From Accumulibacter sp. (GTDB taxonomy: Bacteria; Pseudomonadota; Gammaproteobacteria; Burkholderiales; Rhodocyclaceae): a DNA stretch of 64,000 nt. The position numbers and the translations under genes were made by a program. Shown here in pieces: positions 9,330 to 18,412 of this stretch. The stretch is from positions 62,001 to 126,000 of the forward strand of contig JACKLW010000011.1 of assembly GCA_024235715.1 (NCBI GenBank), in the 5' to 3' direction. Below the pieces are notes generated by a model. It was not told the origin of the DNA and did no database searches. It was given only the letters and a program-made list of their open reading frames with translations. How positions within the stretch are numbered: position 1 is the stretch's first letter; each line of letters starts with the position of its first letter.

Positions 9330-10275
9330 ACCGCCATGGCGCGCGGCGCGCCGGCGGTCCTGCTTGTGGCTGACGCTGTTGCTCGTCCATTCGCCGGCAA
9401 TGGCCTGGAACGCCGCCGGGCATCGGATCAGTGCACTCATTGCCTGGGAAAGACTCGACCCGACGTCGAGGTCGGCGCTGGCCGGGATTCTGCGCCAACA
9501 CCCTGACTATGGGCGCTGGCAGCGGCGCGCCAAGAGCAGCGATCCGGACCAGGCCGCCTTTCTCGAAGCGTCGACCTGGCCCGACGACATTCGCAGCGAT
9601 CAACGCTTCTACAGTGCCGGCCGCGAACCGCCGACGCCGACGCGCAAGGGCTTCCCGGACATGGAGCGGCGATTGAACTGGCACTATGTCGATCGGCCAT
9701 TGAATCCTGGCCGCAGGGCGCCGCCCTCTGCGGGAAGGCTCGATCGCCAGCTCACGGCCTTGGCCGGGATCCTCTGTGACGCGAAAGCGAGTAGCGCCGA
9801 GCGTGCCTACACGCTGCCGTGGCTTATCCATCTGGTCGGCGACGCACATCAACCGCTGCACGCAGCGAGCCGCTATGGGCCGCGCGGAGATGGCGACGGC
9901 GGTGGCAACGAGCAGCAGATCGTCAACCCCTTTCAGCGACGCCATTCCTCGACCAACCTGCACCGCTATTGGGACGGGCTGCCAGGCAGCTCCTGGCTAC
10001 GCGGCCGCCGGCTGGAGAGCACCGTCAGAGCGCTGACCATCCTGTACCCGCCGACGCCGACCGCGCCAGCGGCAGAACCCGCGCAGTGGATCGAGGAAAG
10101 CTGGCGGCTCGCCCGCGAGGCTGCCTACCCGCCCGGCGATGATGCCGTGCCCACCATCAGCGCCAGGTTCCACGCCAACGCACTGGACATAGCCGGCCGC
10201 CGGGTAACCGAGGCCGGCTATCGTCTCGCCGACCTGCTGGCGCCGGTTCGGAGCCGTGGCTGCGCGGCGCACTGA
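9319..10275 (+). CDS. Secreted S1/P1-type zinc-dependent nuclease
   Basis: Predicted extracytoplasmic phosphodiesterase cleaving single-stranded nucleic acid with a three-zinc centre. The signal peptide ends at SPAMA, leaving mature Trp30 at the N-terminus as the family requires. All nine zinc ligands of nuclease P1 can be placed: W30, H35 (WNAAGH), D89 or D90 (STWPDDIR), H122 (LNWHYVD), H171, D175 and H181 ([11 protein letters not shown]), H215 and D219 (NLHRYWD). The mature protein is about 290 residues, a normal length. The start is TTG at 9319, overlapping the exporter stop by 11 bases; no in-frame ATG precedes the signal peptide. The family is best known from fungi and plants but occurs in many bacteria. 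Confidence 0.9.
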   Translation: MTAEPPWRAARRRSCLWLTLLLVHSPAMAWNAAGHRISALIAWERLDPTSRSALAGILRQHPDYGRWQRRAKSSDPDQAAFLEASTWPDDIRSDQRFYSAGREPPTPTRKGFPDMERRLNWHYVDRPLNPGRRAPPSAGRLDRQLTALAGILCDAKASSAERAYTLPWLIHLVGDAHQPLHAASRYGPRGDGDGGGNEQQIVNPFQRRHSSTNLHRYWDGLPGSSWLRGRRLESTVRALTILYPPTPTAPAAEPAQWIEESWRLAREAAYPPGDDAVPTISARFHANALDIAGRRVTEAGYRLADLLAPVRSRGCAAH

Positions 10276-10300
10276 TCGCCGCCGCGCATACTGCCGGCGC

Positions 10301-10316
10301 TGTTCCACGTGAAACA
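10301..10316. promoter_or_regulatory. parS-like ParB binding site (one mismatch)
   Basis: TGTTCCACGTGAAACA, one base off the bacterial parS consensus TGTTTCACGTGAAACA. It lies in the short gap between two converging genes (nuclease and htpX). A perfect copy is 8 kb to the right and parA-parB are 38 kb to the right, so a chromosomal centromere function is well supported by context. Confidence 0.8.
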
Positions 10317-10358
10317 TCGTCGCGAAAAGCCGCGCGGGCAAGCGCGTGGCAACGCCGC

Positions 10359-11204
10359 TCAGCCGCGGGCCATCGCGCGCAGGCGTGCGACGCGCTGCTC
10401 GGTCGCCGGGTGGGTGCTGAACAGTCCCTTGATCCCGCCCCCCGACAAGGGGTTCATGATCATCATCTGCGCCGTCTCGGGATGCGCCTCCGCTGTCGCC
10501 ATCGGAATGCCGCGGGCGTAGGCGTCGATCTTGCCGAGAGCATCGGCCAGCGCATTCGGATCGCCGGAAATCTCCGCGCCGCCGCGATCTGCCTCGAACT
10601 CCCGCGCCCGCGAGATGGCCATCTGAATCAGGGAGGCCGCCAGCGGTGCGAGCAGCGCAACCAGGATACCGGCCAGAGGATTCGACCGCCCTTCCGAATC
10701 GCGACCGCCGAAGAACATCGCGAAGTTGGCCAGCGCCGAAATCGCTCCCGCCATGGTCGCCGAAATCGTCGAGATCAGGATATCGCGGTGCGCGACGTGC
10801 GCCAGTTCGTGCGCCATCACCCCGCGGATCTCGCGTGCCGACAACAGTTGCAGGATGCCGGTCGTCGCGGCAACGGCGGCGTTGTCCGGGTTGCGACCGG
10901 TGGCAAAGGCATTGGGTTGCGCTTCGTCTATCAGGTACACCTTCGGCATTGGCAGCCCGGCGCGCTGCGCGAGTTCGCGTACCATTCCGTAGAACTGGGG
11001 TGCCGACGTTTCATCGACCTGACGCGCCTTGTACATCTTGAGCACCATCTTGTCGGAATACCAGTAGGCGAAGAAATTCATCGTGCCGCCAAACAACAGC
11101 GCCAGCAACATTCCCGTCTTGCCACCGACCATCGCGCCGATGGCGCCGAAAAGCGCCAGGATGGCGGCCATCAGGATCGACGTTTTCAGCCAGTTAGCGA
11201 GCAT
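10359..11204 (-). CDS. htpX: Membrane zinc metalloprotease HtpX
   Basis: Inner-membrane M48 protease that degrades misfolded membrane proteins under stress. 281 residues. Two N-terminal membrane helices (about 5-25 and 30-50) are followed by the zinc motif [12 protein letters not shown] with the downstream glutamate in [12 protein letters not shown]. Two further hydrophobic segments lie between these. Start ATG 11204 (MLANWLKTS) sits 7 bases after a TGGAGGTC ribosome site; a 10-residue longer ORF has none. Standalone gene, convergent with the nuclease gene. Confidence 0.95.
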   Translation of the reverse strand: MLANWLKTSILMAAILALFGAIGAMVGGKTGMLLALLFGGTMNFFAYWYSDKMVLKMYKARQVDETSAPQFYGMVRELAQRAGLPMPKVYLIDEAQPNAFATGRNPDNAAVAATTGILQLLSAREIRGVMAHELAHVAHRDILISTISATMAGAISALANFAMFFGGRDSEGRSNPLAGILVALLAPLAASLIQMAISRAREFEADRGGAEISGDPNALADALGKIDAYARGIPMATAEAHPETAQMMIMNPLSGGGIKGLFSTHPATEQRVARLRAMARG

Positions 11205-11353
11205 TTCAAAGACCTCCAGAAGACAGCAGTGCAAGATTGCGGTTCGCTCACGGAGATGGTGCCGCCGGCAAATATTTCAAGGGACCGGCGAGCATTCCGC
11301 TGCGCCTTGATCGCTTCGCCCGGAAGCCTCTCGACGGCCGCCCGACGAAGGCC

Positions 11354-12280
11354 TCAGGCCGCCGGCAAGGCGCAGCGCGACCCCGGCGAGAGCCGCGTTC
11401 CGGCCACGAACTGCGCCGCCGGCAGGCGCTTGCCGCCAGCCTTCTGAACTTCGACAAGCCGCAACGCGCCTTCGCCGCAGGCCACCACAACACCGTCCCG
11501 GTCAGCAGCCAGCACCTCCCCCGGCTCTCCACTGGCGGCCATTGCCTCGGCACGCCAGATCTTGAGCAGGTTGCCGTCGAGCGCGCACGAGGCGCCCGGA
11601 AAGGGGTTGAAGGCCCTGACACTTCGCGCCAGTTGCGCGGCCGGCAGTCGCCAGTCGAGCATCGCCTCGTGCTTCTCGATCTTGGCCGCATAGGTGGCCG
11701 CAGTTTCCGCCTGCGCCTGTGCAGGCAGCGGCAGCCGCGCCAACACGTCGACGATCAGCCGTGCGCCGAGCGCCGCGAGCCGATCGTGCAGCGACAAAGC
11801 GGTGTCGTCACTGGCGATCGGCAAGCGTCCGGAGAGCAGTACCGGGCCGCTGTCGAGACCGGCGTCCATCTGCATGATGCACACGCCGGTCTCCGTATCG
11901 CCAGCAAGAATCGCCCGCTGCACCGGCGCGGCGCCGCGCCAGCGCGGCAGCAAGGACGCATGGATGTTGATGCAGCCGTATTGGGGTATGTCGAGCACCA
12001 CCTGCGGAAGAATCAGGCCGTAGGCCGCAACGACCATCGCCTCTGCGCCAACTGCACGAATGCGTTCCTGCGCCGCGCCGTCCTTCAGCGTCGATGGCTG
12101 CAGGACCTCTATTCCGCTGGCCAGCGCAAGCTCTTTGACCGGCGAGGCGCGCAGCGCCATCCCACGCCCCGAGGCGCGATCCGGTTGCGTCAGCACCAGA
12201 ACGACCTGATGGCCGGCAGCAATGATCGCCCGCAGCGCCAGCGCAGCGAATTCCGGCGTACCGGCGAAGATCAGTCTCAC
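11354..12280 (-). CDS. fmt: Methionyl-tRNA formyltransferase
   Basis: Formylates initiator Met-tRNA using 10-formyl-THF. 308 residues. The N-terminus is [18 protein letters not shown]; the family signature [20 protein letters not shown] and the catalytic Asp in [10 protein letters not shown] are present. The C-terminal OB-fold part ends near residue 300. The start codon is GTG, overlapping the def stop as GTGA, so def and fmt are translationally coupled, as in many bacteria. Confidence 0.97.
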   Translation of the reverse strand: MRLIFAGTPEFAALALRAIIAAGHQVVLVLTQPDRASGRGMALRASPVKELALASGIEVLQPSTLKDGAAQERIRAVGAEAMVVAAYGLILPQVVLDIPQYGCINIHASLLPRWRGAAPVQRAILAGDTETGVCIMQMDAGLDSGPVLLSGRLPIASDDTALSLHDRLAALGARLIVDVLARLPLPAQAQAETAATYAAKIEKHEAMLDWRLPAAQLARSVRAFNPFPGASCALDGNLLKIWRAEAMAASGEPGEVLAADRDGVVVACGEGALRLVEVQKAGGKRLPAAQFVAGTRLSPGSRCALPAA

Positions 12281-12780
12281 GCGGTGATTCTCGCCTGCTT
12301 GGCAAGCTTGTTGCGGATACGTACCTGCTTCAGCTGGGACAGATGCTCGACGAAGACATGCCCCTGCAAGTGGTCGATCTCGTGCTGCAGGCAGACGGCC
12401 AGCAGGCCCACCGCATCGACGGTCTGTGCGGCCCCTTCGAGATCCGTATAACGGACCACGACGTGCTCGGCACGGCCGACCTTGTCGTAAATCCCCGGCA
12501 CCGACAGGCAGCCTTCCTCACAAATCTGCAGTCCGTCCTGGCTGAGGATCTCCGGATTGATCAGGGTCAGTAGCTGATCTCTCGTTTCCGACGCGTCGAT
12601 GACAATCAGCCGCTGGTGTACATCAACCTGCGTCGCCGCAAGGCCAATTCCCGGCGCCTCATACATCGTCTCGGCCATGTCCCGCGCCAGACGTCGAATG
12701 CGGTCGTCGATCCGCTCGATGGGCGCGGCGACCTTCTTCAGGCGCGGATCAGGAAAACGCAGTATTGGTAGTAGAGACAT
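12277..12780 (-). CDS. def: Peptide deformylase
   Basis: Removes the N-formyl group from nascent proteins; iron-type metallo-enzyme of 167 residues. All three motifs are present: [18 protein letters not shown] (metal Cys) and QHEIDHLQG (HExxH). Start chosen at ATG 12780 ([14 protein letters not shown]), which is the family N-terminus; the longer ORF adds 11 unrelated residues. Lies upstream of fmt and diverges from the LysM gene, with a shared 180-bp promoter region. Confidence 0.97.
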   Translation of the reverse strand: MSLLPILRFPDPRLKKVAAPIERIDDRIRRLARDMAETMYEAPGIGLAATQVDVHQRLIVIDASETRDQLLTLINPEILSQDGLQICEEGCLSVPGIYDKVGRAEHVVVRYTDLEGAAQTVDAVGLLAVCLQHEIDHLQGHVFVEHLSQLKQVRIRNKLAKQARITA

Positions 12781-12960
12781 AAAAGGCTTGATCGAAGAAA
12801 TAACTACGTGCAAAATCTAATGCAGTATCTAGCGTATTCCGACGCCCGTGGCGCAGGGTGCACGATGACTTCGGCCATAGACGCGGCTAATCGGGACTCG
12901 GACCGAACCCCGCAGCCGAAGTTCCAACCCGCCATGTACGAAGACTCGTACGAGGATAAC

Positions 12961-13980
12961 ATGATGATCCGCATTATATCTGCGTTCATTCTGGCCATGG
13001 TCAGCACGCTCTGCTTCGCGGCGGGGCAGCCTCTGCAACTGGCCGCGAGCGCACCAAACCGCTACGTGGTCGTGCCTGGCGACACGCTCTGGGGAATTTC
13101 CGGCACCTTTCTGAAGGAACCCTGGCGCTGGCCGGAAATCTGGCGGATGAACCGCCAGGAGATCAGGAACCCGCACCTCATATATCCCGGAGACGTCATC
13201 CTGCTCGACCGCGATGCGCAGGGCAATCCCCGCTTGCGTCTGCAGAGCGCACGCCTCTCTCCGCAGATCCACGCCGAAATGAACGAGCAGGCGATTCCGG
13301 CGATCCCGCCCAACGTCATCAGGCCATTCCTCTCCGATCCGCTGATCGTCGAGGCCAATGCGCTGGACAGCGCCGCGCGTATCGTCGCCACGCAGGTCGA
13401 CCGGGTATATATCGGCCCCCGCGACGTGGCCTACGTGGTCAATGCCGACCCCGCCCCTCGTGACTGGCAGATCTATCGCAACGGCCAGCCTCTGCGCGAC
13501 CCGGAGACAGACGCCATCCTCGGCTACGAAGCCTTCTACCTTGGCACCGCCCGACAGCTTGAAGCGGGCAACCCGGCCACCTTCGAAGTGCTCACCGTCA
13601 AGCAGGAGGTCGGCCTTGGCGATCGCCTGCTGCCGGCTGTGCCGCCGGCGTTGATCGCCTACGTCCCGCATAAACCGGATTTCGCAGTCGATGGCCGCGT
13701 GATTTCGGTATATGGCGGCGTCGATGCAGCCGGGCGCGGCTCGATCATCTCGATCAACCGCGGCGCCGCGGACGGCATCGAGATCGGGCACGTTCTGGCA
13801 CTGGAGCGTAATCGCGTGATTCACAAGCGCGACGAGCTCGACGCCAAGTCGGTGGTGGATATCCCGCCCTCGCGGGTCGGCCTGCTTTTCGTCTTCCGCA
13901 TCTTCGACCGGATTTCCTATGGCATCGTGGTGCAGTCCGAGGGAACGGTAGACATCAACGATTTCGTCCGCACGCCGTAG
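12961..13980 (+). CDS. LysM-domain exported protein
   Basis: 339 residues. Signal peptide IISAFILAMVSTLCFAAG, then a LysM peptidoglycan-binding domain at about residues 36-83 (YVVVPGDTLWGISGTFL ... LIYPGDVILL). A region of about 250 residues of unknown fold follows, with beta-rich repeats such as VDRVYIGPRDVAYVV and GRGSIISINRGAADGIEIGHVLAL. Start ATG 12961 follows GAGGATAAC; the ORF is open further upstream but that part has no family character. The stop abuts the dprA ATG with no spacing. The order LysM protein-dprA-smg-topoisomerase is common in betaproteobacteria. Probable envelope-associated protein; exact role unknown. Confidence 0.85.
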   Translation: MMIRIISAFILAMVSTLCFAAGQPLQLAASAPNRYVVVPGDTLWGISGTFLKEPWRWPEIWRMNRQEIRNPHLIYPGDVILLDRDAQGNPRLRLQSARLSPQIHAEMNEQAIPAIPPNVIRPFLSDPLIVEANALDSAARIVATQVDRVYIGPRDVAYVVNADPAPRDWQIYRNGQPLRDPETDAILGYEAFYLGTARQLEAGNPATFEVLTVKQEVGLGDRLLPAVPPALIAYVPHKPDFAVDGRVISVYGGVDAAGRGSIISINRGAADGIEIGHVLALERNRVIHKRDELDAKSVVDIPPSRVGLLFVFRIFDRISYGIVVQSEGTVDINDFVRTP

Positions 13981-15072
13981 ATGGATGCGGCCGAGTCGCT
14001 GGCCGCATGGCTTCGACTGACGCTGGTGCCGGGTGTTGGTGGCGAGACGCAGCGCAAGCTGCTGACCGCCTTCGGGCTTCCGGAAGCGATCTTTCGCGCG
14101 CGCCGCTCGGCGCTCGCCGCGGCCATCGGTGACAGGGCCGCAGGGCTTCTGCTCGACACCGACAACCATCTGGCCGTCGAGAGAGCCCTGGCCTGGTCCG
14201 AGAAGCCTGGCCACTACCTGCTCACCCTGGCTGACGCCGAATATCCGCAAGCGCTCCTGCAGATCCCCGACCCGCCGGCGGTGCTTTACGTTCGCGGCCG
14301 GCCGGATCTCCTCAATGCCCCTGCACTGGCCATCGTCGGCACCCGCAACCCGACGCCGCAGGGCACCAGGAACGCCGAGCGCTTCGCCGCCGCCCTGGCT
14401 GAAGCAGGACTGACGATCACCAGCGGCCTGGCACTGGGAATTGATGCCGCTGCCCATCGCGGCGCCCTGGCGGCATCGGGCAACACGGTCGCTTTCATCG
14501 GCACCGGCATCGATCGCCTCTACCCGGCCGCCAATCAGCAGCTGGCACTCGAGATAGTCGCCAGGGGTGCGATCGTTTCGCAGTTTCCACTCGGCGTACC
14601 GCCTGCGGCCGCCAACTTCCCCCGTCGCAATCGCCTGATCTCGGGGTCTTCCCGCGGCGCCCTGGTGGTCGAGGCAACGATTGACAGTGGCTCTCTGATT
14701 ACCGCCCGTCTTGCGGCCGAGCAGGGGCGTGAGGTGTTCGCCGTTCCCGGCTCGATTCATTCGCCGCAGTCGCGCGGCTGCCACAAGCTGATCAGGCAGG
14801 GAGCCAAGCTGGTGGAAACCGTTCAGGACGTTCTCGACGAACTCTCCTGGGCAGGTGCCGTGGCGGGCCTGCCGGCCAGCGCGTCAGACAGGCCGTCGGT
14901 AGCCGGCGGCCTGTTGCCACTGATCGGTTTCGATCCCTGCACGGCGGACGAACTCGTCGAGCGCAGCGGCTTGACGGCCGACGCCGTTTCGGTGATGCTC
15001 CTTCAATTGGAACTGGATGGTCAGGTCGCCACTTTGCCGGGTGGCCGCTATCAACGGATTTCCCAAGCCTGA
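13981..15072 (+). CDS. dprA: DNA processing protein DprA
   Basis: Binds incoming single-stranded DNA and loads RecA in natural transformation. 363 residues. An N-terminal helical part (LTLVPGVGGETQRKLL, HhH-like) is followed by the Rossmann-like DprA core: LAIVGTRNPTPQGT, GLALGIDAAAHRGAL, GTGIDRLYPAAN, PRRNRLISGSS. A C-terminal winged-helix region lies at about 300-360. Immediately follows the LysM gene (stop and ATG adjacent) and is 12 bases from smg. Confidence 0.95.
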   Translation: MDAAESLAAWLRLTLVPGVGGETQRKLLTAFGLPEAIFRARRSALAAAIGDRAAGLLLDTDNHLAVERALAWSEKPGHYLLTLADAEYPQALLQIPDPPAVLYVRGRPDLLNAPALAIVGTRNPTPQGTRNAERFAAALAEAGLTITSGLALGIDAAAHRGALAASGNTVAFIGTGIDRLYPAANQQLALEIVARGAIVSQFPLGVPPAAANFPRRNRLISGSSRGALVVEATIDSGSLITARLAAEQGREVFAVPGSIHSPQSRGCHKLIRQGAKLVETVQDVLDELSWAGAVAGLPASASDRPSVAGGLLPLIGFDPCTADELVERSGLTADAVSVMLLQLELDGQVATLPGGRYQRISQA

Positions 15073-15084
15073 GAACCTTTCCTG

Positions 15085-15534
15085 ATGATCGATATTCTGG
15101 TTTACCTCTTCGAGAACTATCACGACTTCAGCGCCCGCCCGAAGAGCAAGGCGCTCAAACGACGCTTGAGCGCGGTCGGCTTCCAGGAGGAGGCAATCGG
15201 CGTCGCGCTGCGCTGGCTTGATGGTTTGAAGGCCGCGCCGGTCATCGAAGGTCCCGACGATCATCGCGCGCTGCGCGTGTACCTGCCCGAAGAACAGCGC
15301 AAACTTGGGCTCGAATGTCTGAGCTTCATTGCCTTTCTCGAAGGCGCCGACCTCCTGCCACCCGCTCTGCGCGAGCTGGTCGTCGAGGGTGCAATGCTCC
15401 TCGACGATGACCCGGTGCCGCTTGCCAAGTTCAAGATCATCGTACTGATGATCCTCTGGAGTCGCGAACAGGTCCTGGAGCCGCTGATCGTCGAGGAGCT
15501 GCTCGACGATGGTGACGAACGACTGCTGCACTGA
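15085..15534 (+). CDS. smg: Smg family protein (DUF494)
   Basis: 149 residues, MIDILVYLFENYHDF at the N-terminus and an acidic C-terminus, matching the Smg family that is found beside dprA and the topoisomerase gene in beta- and gammaproteobacteria. Predominantly helical, no membrane segment. Function not established. Tightly follows dprA. Confidence 0.9.
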   Translation: MIDILVYLFENYHDFSARPKSKALKRRLSAVGFQEEAIGVALRWLDGLKAAPVIEGPDDHRALRVYLPEEQRKLGLECLSFIAFLEGADLLPPALRELVVEGAMLLDDDPVPLAKFKIIVLMILWSREQVLEPLIVEELLDDGDERLLH

Positions 15535-15753
15535 GCGTCTCGATCCTTTAGCTGCTGCCGTCGGCCAACCTCTGCTCCTCAGGCAACGACCCGCGAATCG
15601 GCAGATTCCGCAATACGCTCGCGCCTGCTGCTGCTGCCCGCCTTGCTTGCCAAGCGCGGCAGAGTGCTCTTATCATGGCCGGCCGGGCTCTCCAGCACTT
15701 GGCCACGCCGCCCGCAATCCTTCGGGCAACTTTCCCGGACTGATGTAGACCCC

Positions 15754-18333
15754 ATGAGCAAGAAACTGATCATCACCGAGAAACCTTCCGTCGCCGCCGA
15801 TCTCGCTCGCGCGCTCGGTGGATTCGTTCGCCACGACGACTATTTCGAGAGCGATACCTACGTTCTCTCCTCGGCCGTCGGGCACCTGCTTGAGCTGGCC
15901 TGCCCCGAGGAATACGAAGTGAAACGGGGCAAGTGGTCCTTTGCCCATCTGCCGGTAATTCCTCCGCACTTCGCGCTGCAACCCATTCAGAAGACCGAGT
16001 CGCGCCTCAAGCTGCTGGTGCGCCTGATCAAACGCAAGGATGTCGTCGGGCTGGTCAATGCCTGTGACGCCGGCCGCGAAGGCGAGCTGATCTTCAACTA
16101 CATTGTCCAGCACGCCAGGAACAGCAAACCAGTCGAACGTCTGTGGCTTCAGTCGATGACCCAACAGGCGATCAGGGACGGCTTCTCACGCCTGCGCAGC
16201 GGCACCGAGATGCAGGGACTGGCCGATGCTGCCGTCTGCCGTTCGGAATCGGACTGGTTGGTCGGCATCAACGGTACGCGTGCAATGACCGCCTTCAACT
16301 CGAAAACCGGCGGCTTCCACCTGACCACCGTAGGGCGCGTGCAGACACCGACGCTGGCCCTGATGGTCGAACGCGAGGATCGTATCCGCAAGTTCAAGCC
16401 GCGCGCTTACTGGGAGGTCGAGGCTCTCTTCAGCTGCGCTGCTGGTGACTACCGCGGCAAGTGGTTTGACGAGAAGTTCAAGGGCAGGGATGACGACGAG
16501 CATGCGCGTGCAGACCGCCTGTGGGACGAAGCCCGGGCCATGGCGCTGCAGGAGAAATGTGCCGGCAAGGACGGCCAGGTCAGCGAAGAAGCAAAGGCCT
16601 CGACGCAATTGTCGCCACTGCTCTACGACCTTACCAGCCTGCAGCGCGAGGCCAACGGCCGTTTCGGCTTTTCTGCGAAAGCGACGCTCGGCCTCGCGCA
16701 GGCCCTCTACGAAAAGCACAAGGTGCTCACCTATCCGCGGACCGACGCGCGCGCCTTGCCGGAGGATTATCGCGAGACGGTGGCGACGACGCTTGCCATG
16801 CTCACCGGCGAGGGTGCCGGCAAAGGCCACGACGAAGCCGCGCTGGCCCGCTACGCGCCGTTCGCTGCGCACATCCTGGCGCGTCAATGGGTCGTGCCGA
16901 ACAAGCGCATCTTCAACAACGCCAAGATTTCCGATCACTTCGCGATCATTCCCACGCTGCAGGCACCAAAGCACCTGTCCGAGCCCGAGATGAAGCTCTA
17001 CGACATGGTCGTCAAGCGCTTCCTCGCCGTCTTCTACCCGGCCGCCGAATACCTGATCACGACACGCATTACGCGGGTCGAGGGCGAGCCCTTCAAGACC
17101 GAGGGCAAGGTGTTGGTCAATCCCGGCTGGCTGGCCGTCTATGGCCGCGACGCGCAGGAAGGCAGCGAAGGCAACCTGGTCGCCGTGCAGCCGAATGAAG
17201 TCGTGCATGCCGAAGAGGTCGTCCTCGGCGCACACCATACCCGGCCGCCTGCACGCTACTCGGAAGCCAGCCTGCTGACCGCCATGGAAGGCGCTGGCAA
17301 GACGATGGACGATGAGGAACTGCGCGCGGCGATGGCCGGCCGCGGCCTCGGCACGCCGGCGACGCGCGCGCAGATCATCGAGAATCTGCTCGCCGAGCAA
17401 TATCTGCACCGCGATGGTCGCGAGCTGCAGCCGACCGCCAAGGCCTTCTCGCTGATGACCCTGCTCAACGGCCTGGGCATCCCCGAACTGACCGCCCCCG
17501 AGCTGACCGGCGCATGGGAATGGAAGCTGGCACGCATGGAGAGCGGCGCGATGTCGCGCAGCGAGTTCATGGCCGAAATTGCGGCGATGACCGAGCGCAT
17601 CGTCGCGCGGGCCAAGAGCTACGACAGCGACACCATCCCCGGCGACTTCGGCGAACTGAAGACCCCTTGCCCCAAGTGCGGGGGCTTGATCAAGGAAACC
17701 TACAAGAAGTTTCAGTGCCAGAGTTGTGACTTCTCGCTGTGGAAGATCGTCGCCGGCCGCCAGTTTGAAGGCAACGAAATCGACGAACTGCTCACGGAGC
17801 GCAAGATCGGCCCGCTAACCGGTTTCCGCAACAAGATGGGCCGGCCCTTCAACGCCATCATCAAGCTCAATGCGGAAAACGCCCCGGAGTTCGACTTCGG
17901 CCAGGGAAGCGCAAGCGACAGCGCCGAGGAAGTCGACTTTTCGCAGAGCGAGGCCCAGGGTGCCTGCCCAAAATGCGGCGCACGCGTTTTCGCACATGGT
18001 ATGGCCTACGTTTGCGAAAAGTCGCAGGGCCCGGCCAAGAGCTGTGACTTTCGCTCAGGCACGATCATTCTTCAACAGCCAATCGAACCCGAACAGATGC
18101 AGAAGCTGCTCAGTACCGGGCGCACCGACCTGCTGCGTGGCTTCGTCTCGGCGCGCACGCGTCGCAAGTTCTCGGCCTACCTGGTACGCGGCAGCGACGG
18201 GAAAGTCGGCTTCGAATTCGAGAAACGCGAGCCCAAAGCGACGACCAGGAAGCCCAAGGCGGCAGGCAGCAAAGCCAGCGATGTGCCAGCGGCCAGTGAA
18301 AAGCCGGCCACGGGCAAGAAGGTGACGAGCTAG
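15754..18333 (+). CDS. topB: DNA topoisomerase III (type IA) with zinc-ribbon tail
   Basis: Type IA topoisomerase, 859 residues. The Toprim domain starts KKLIITEKPSVAADLARAL and has acidic residues in NACDAGREGELIF. The active-site tyrosine lies in LTYPRTDARALP. Other core motifs are GRVQTPTLALMVERE and RGLGTPATRAQIIENL. The C-terminus extends about 250 residues beyond the core. It contains a four-cysteine zinc ribbon (CPKCGGLIKETYKKFQCQSC) and a second cysteine cluster (CPKCGARVFAHGMAYVC ... SC), then a Lys/Ala-rich tail. This is longer than the roughly 650 residues of E. coli TopB. Start ATG 15754 (MSKKLIITEKPS) fits the family. The 219-bp gap before it shows no feature I recognise. Confidence 0.92.
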   Translation: MSKKLIITEKPSVAADLARALGGFVRHDDYFESDTYVLSSAVGHLLELACPEEYEVKRGKWSFAHLPVIPPHFALQPIQKTESRLKLLVRLIKRKDVVGLVNACDAGREGELIFNYIVQHARNSKPVERLWLQSMTQQAIRDGFSRLRSGTEMQGLADAAVCRSESDWLVGINGTRAMTAFNSKTGGFHLTTVGRVQTPTLALMVEREDRIRKFKPRAYWEVEALFSCAAGDYRGKWFDEKFKGRDDDEHARADRLWDEARAMALQEKCAGKDGQVSEEAKASTQLSPLLYDLTSLQREANGRFGFSAKATLGLAQALYEKHKVLTYPRTDARALPEDYRETVATTLAMLTGEGAGKGHDEAALARYAPFAAHILARQWVVPNKRIFNNAKISDHFAIIPTLQAPKHLSEPEMKLYDMVVKRFLAVFYPAAEYLITTRITRVEGEPFKTEGKVLVNPGWLAVYGRDAQEGSEGNLVAVQPNEVVHAEEVVLGAHHTRPPARYSEASLLTAMEGAGKTMDDEELRAAMAGRGLGTPATRAQIIENLLAEQYLHRDGRELQPTAKAFSLMTLLNGLGIPELTAPELTGAWEWKLARMESGAMSRSEFMAEIAAMTERIVARAKSYDSDTIPGDFGELKTPCPKCGGLIKETYKKFQCQSCDFSLWKIVAGRQFEGNEIDELLTERKIGPLTGFRNKMGRPFNAIIKLNAENAPEFDFGQGSASDSAEEVDFSQSEAQGACPKCGARVFAHGMAYVCEKSQGPAKSCDFRSGTIILQQPIEPEQMQKLLSTGRTDLLRGFVSARTRRKFSAYLVRGSDGKVGFEFEKREPKATTRKPKAAGSKASDVPAASEKPATGKKVTS

Positions 18334-18374
18334 GCGAACTGGCGAGGGCAAGCAGACGCGGTGCTGAATACCGC

Positions 18375-18390
18375 TGTTTCACGTGAAACA
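18375..18390. promoter_or_regulatory. parS site (perfect consensus)
   Basis: TGTTTCACGTGAAACA, identical to the canonical 16-bp bacterial parS palindrome. It lies between the convergent topB and oxyR genes, 12 kb left of dnaA and 30 kb left of parB. Intergenic placement between converging genes fits a ParB loading site. Confidence 0.93.
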
Positions 18391-18412
18391 CCCAGGCGGC
18401 ACTTCGCCGGAT

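Noticed and set aside
10317-10358. GC-rich hairpin with TTTT downstream of htpX as terminator
   Set aside because: On the htpX strand one pair is an A-C mismatch and the stem is short; not strong enough to call.
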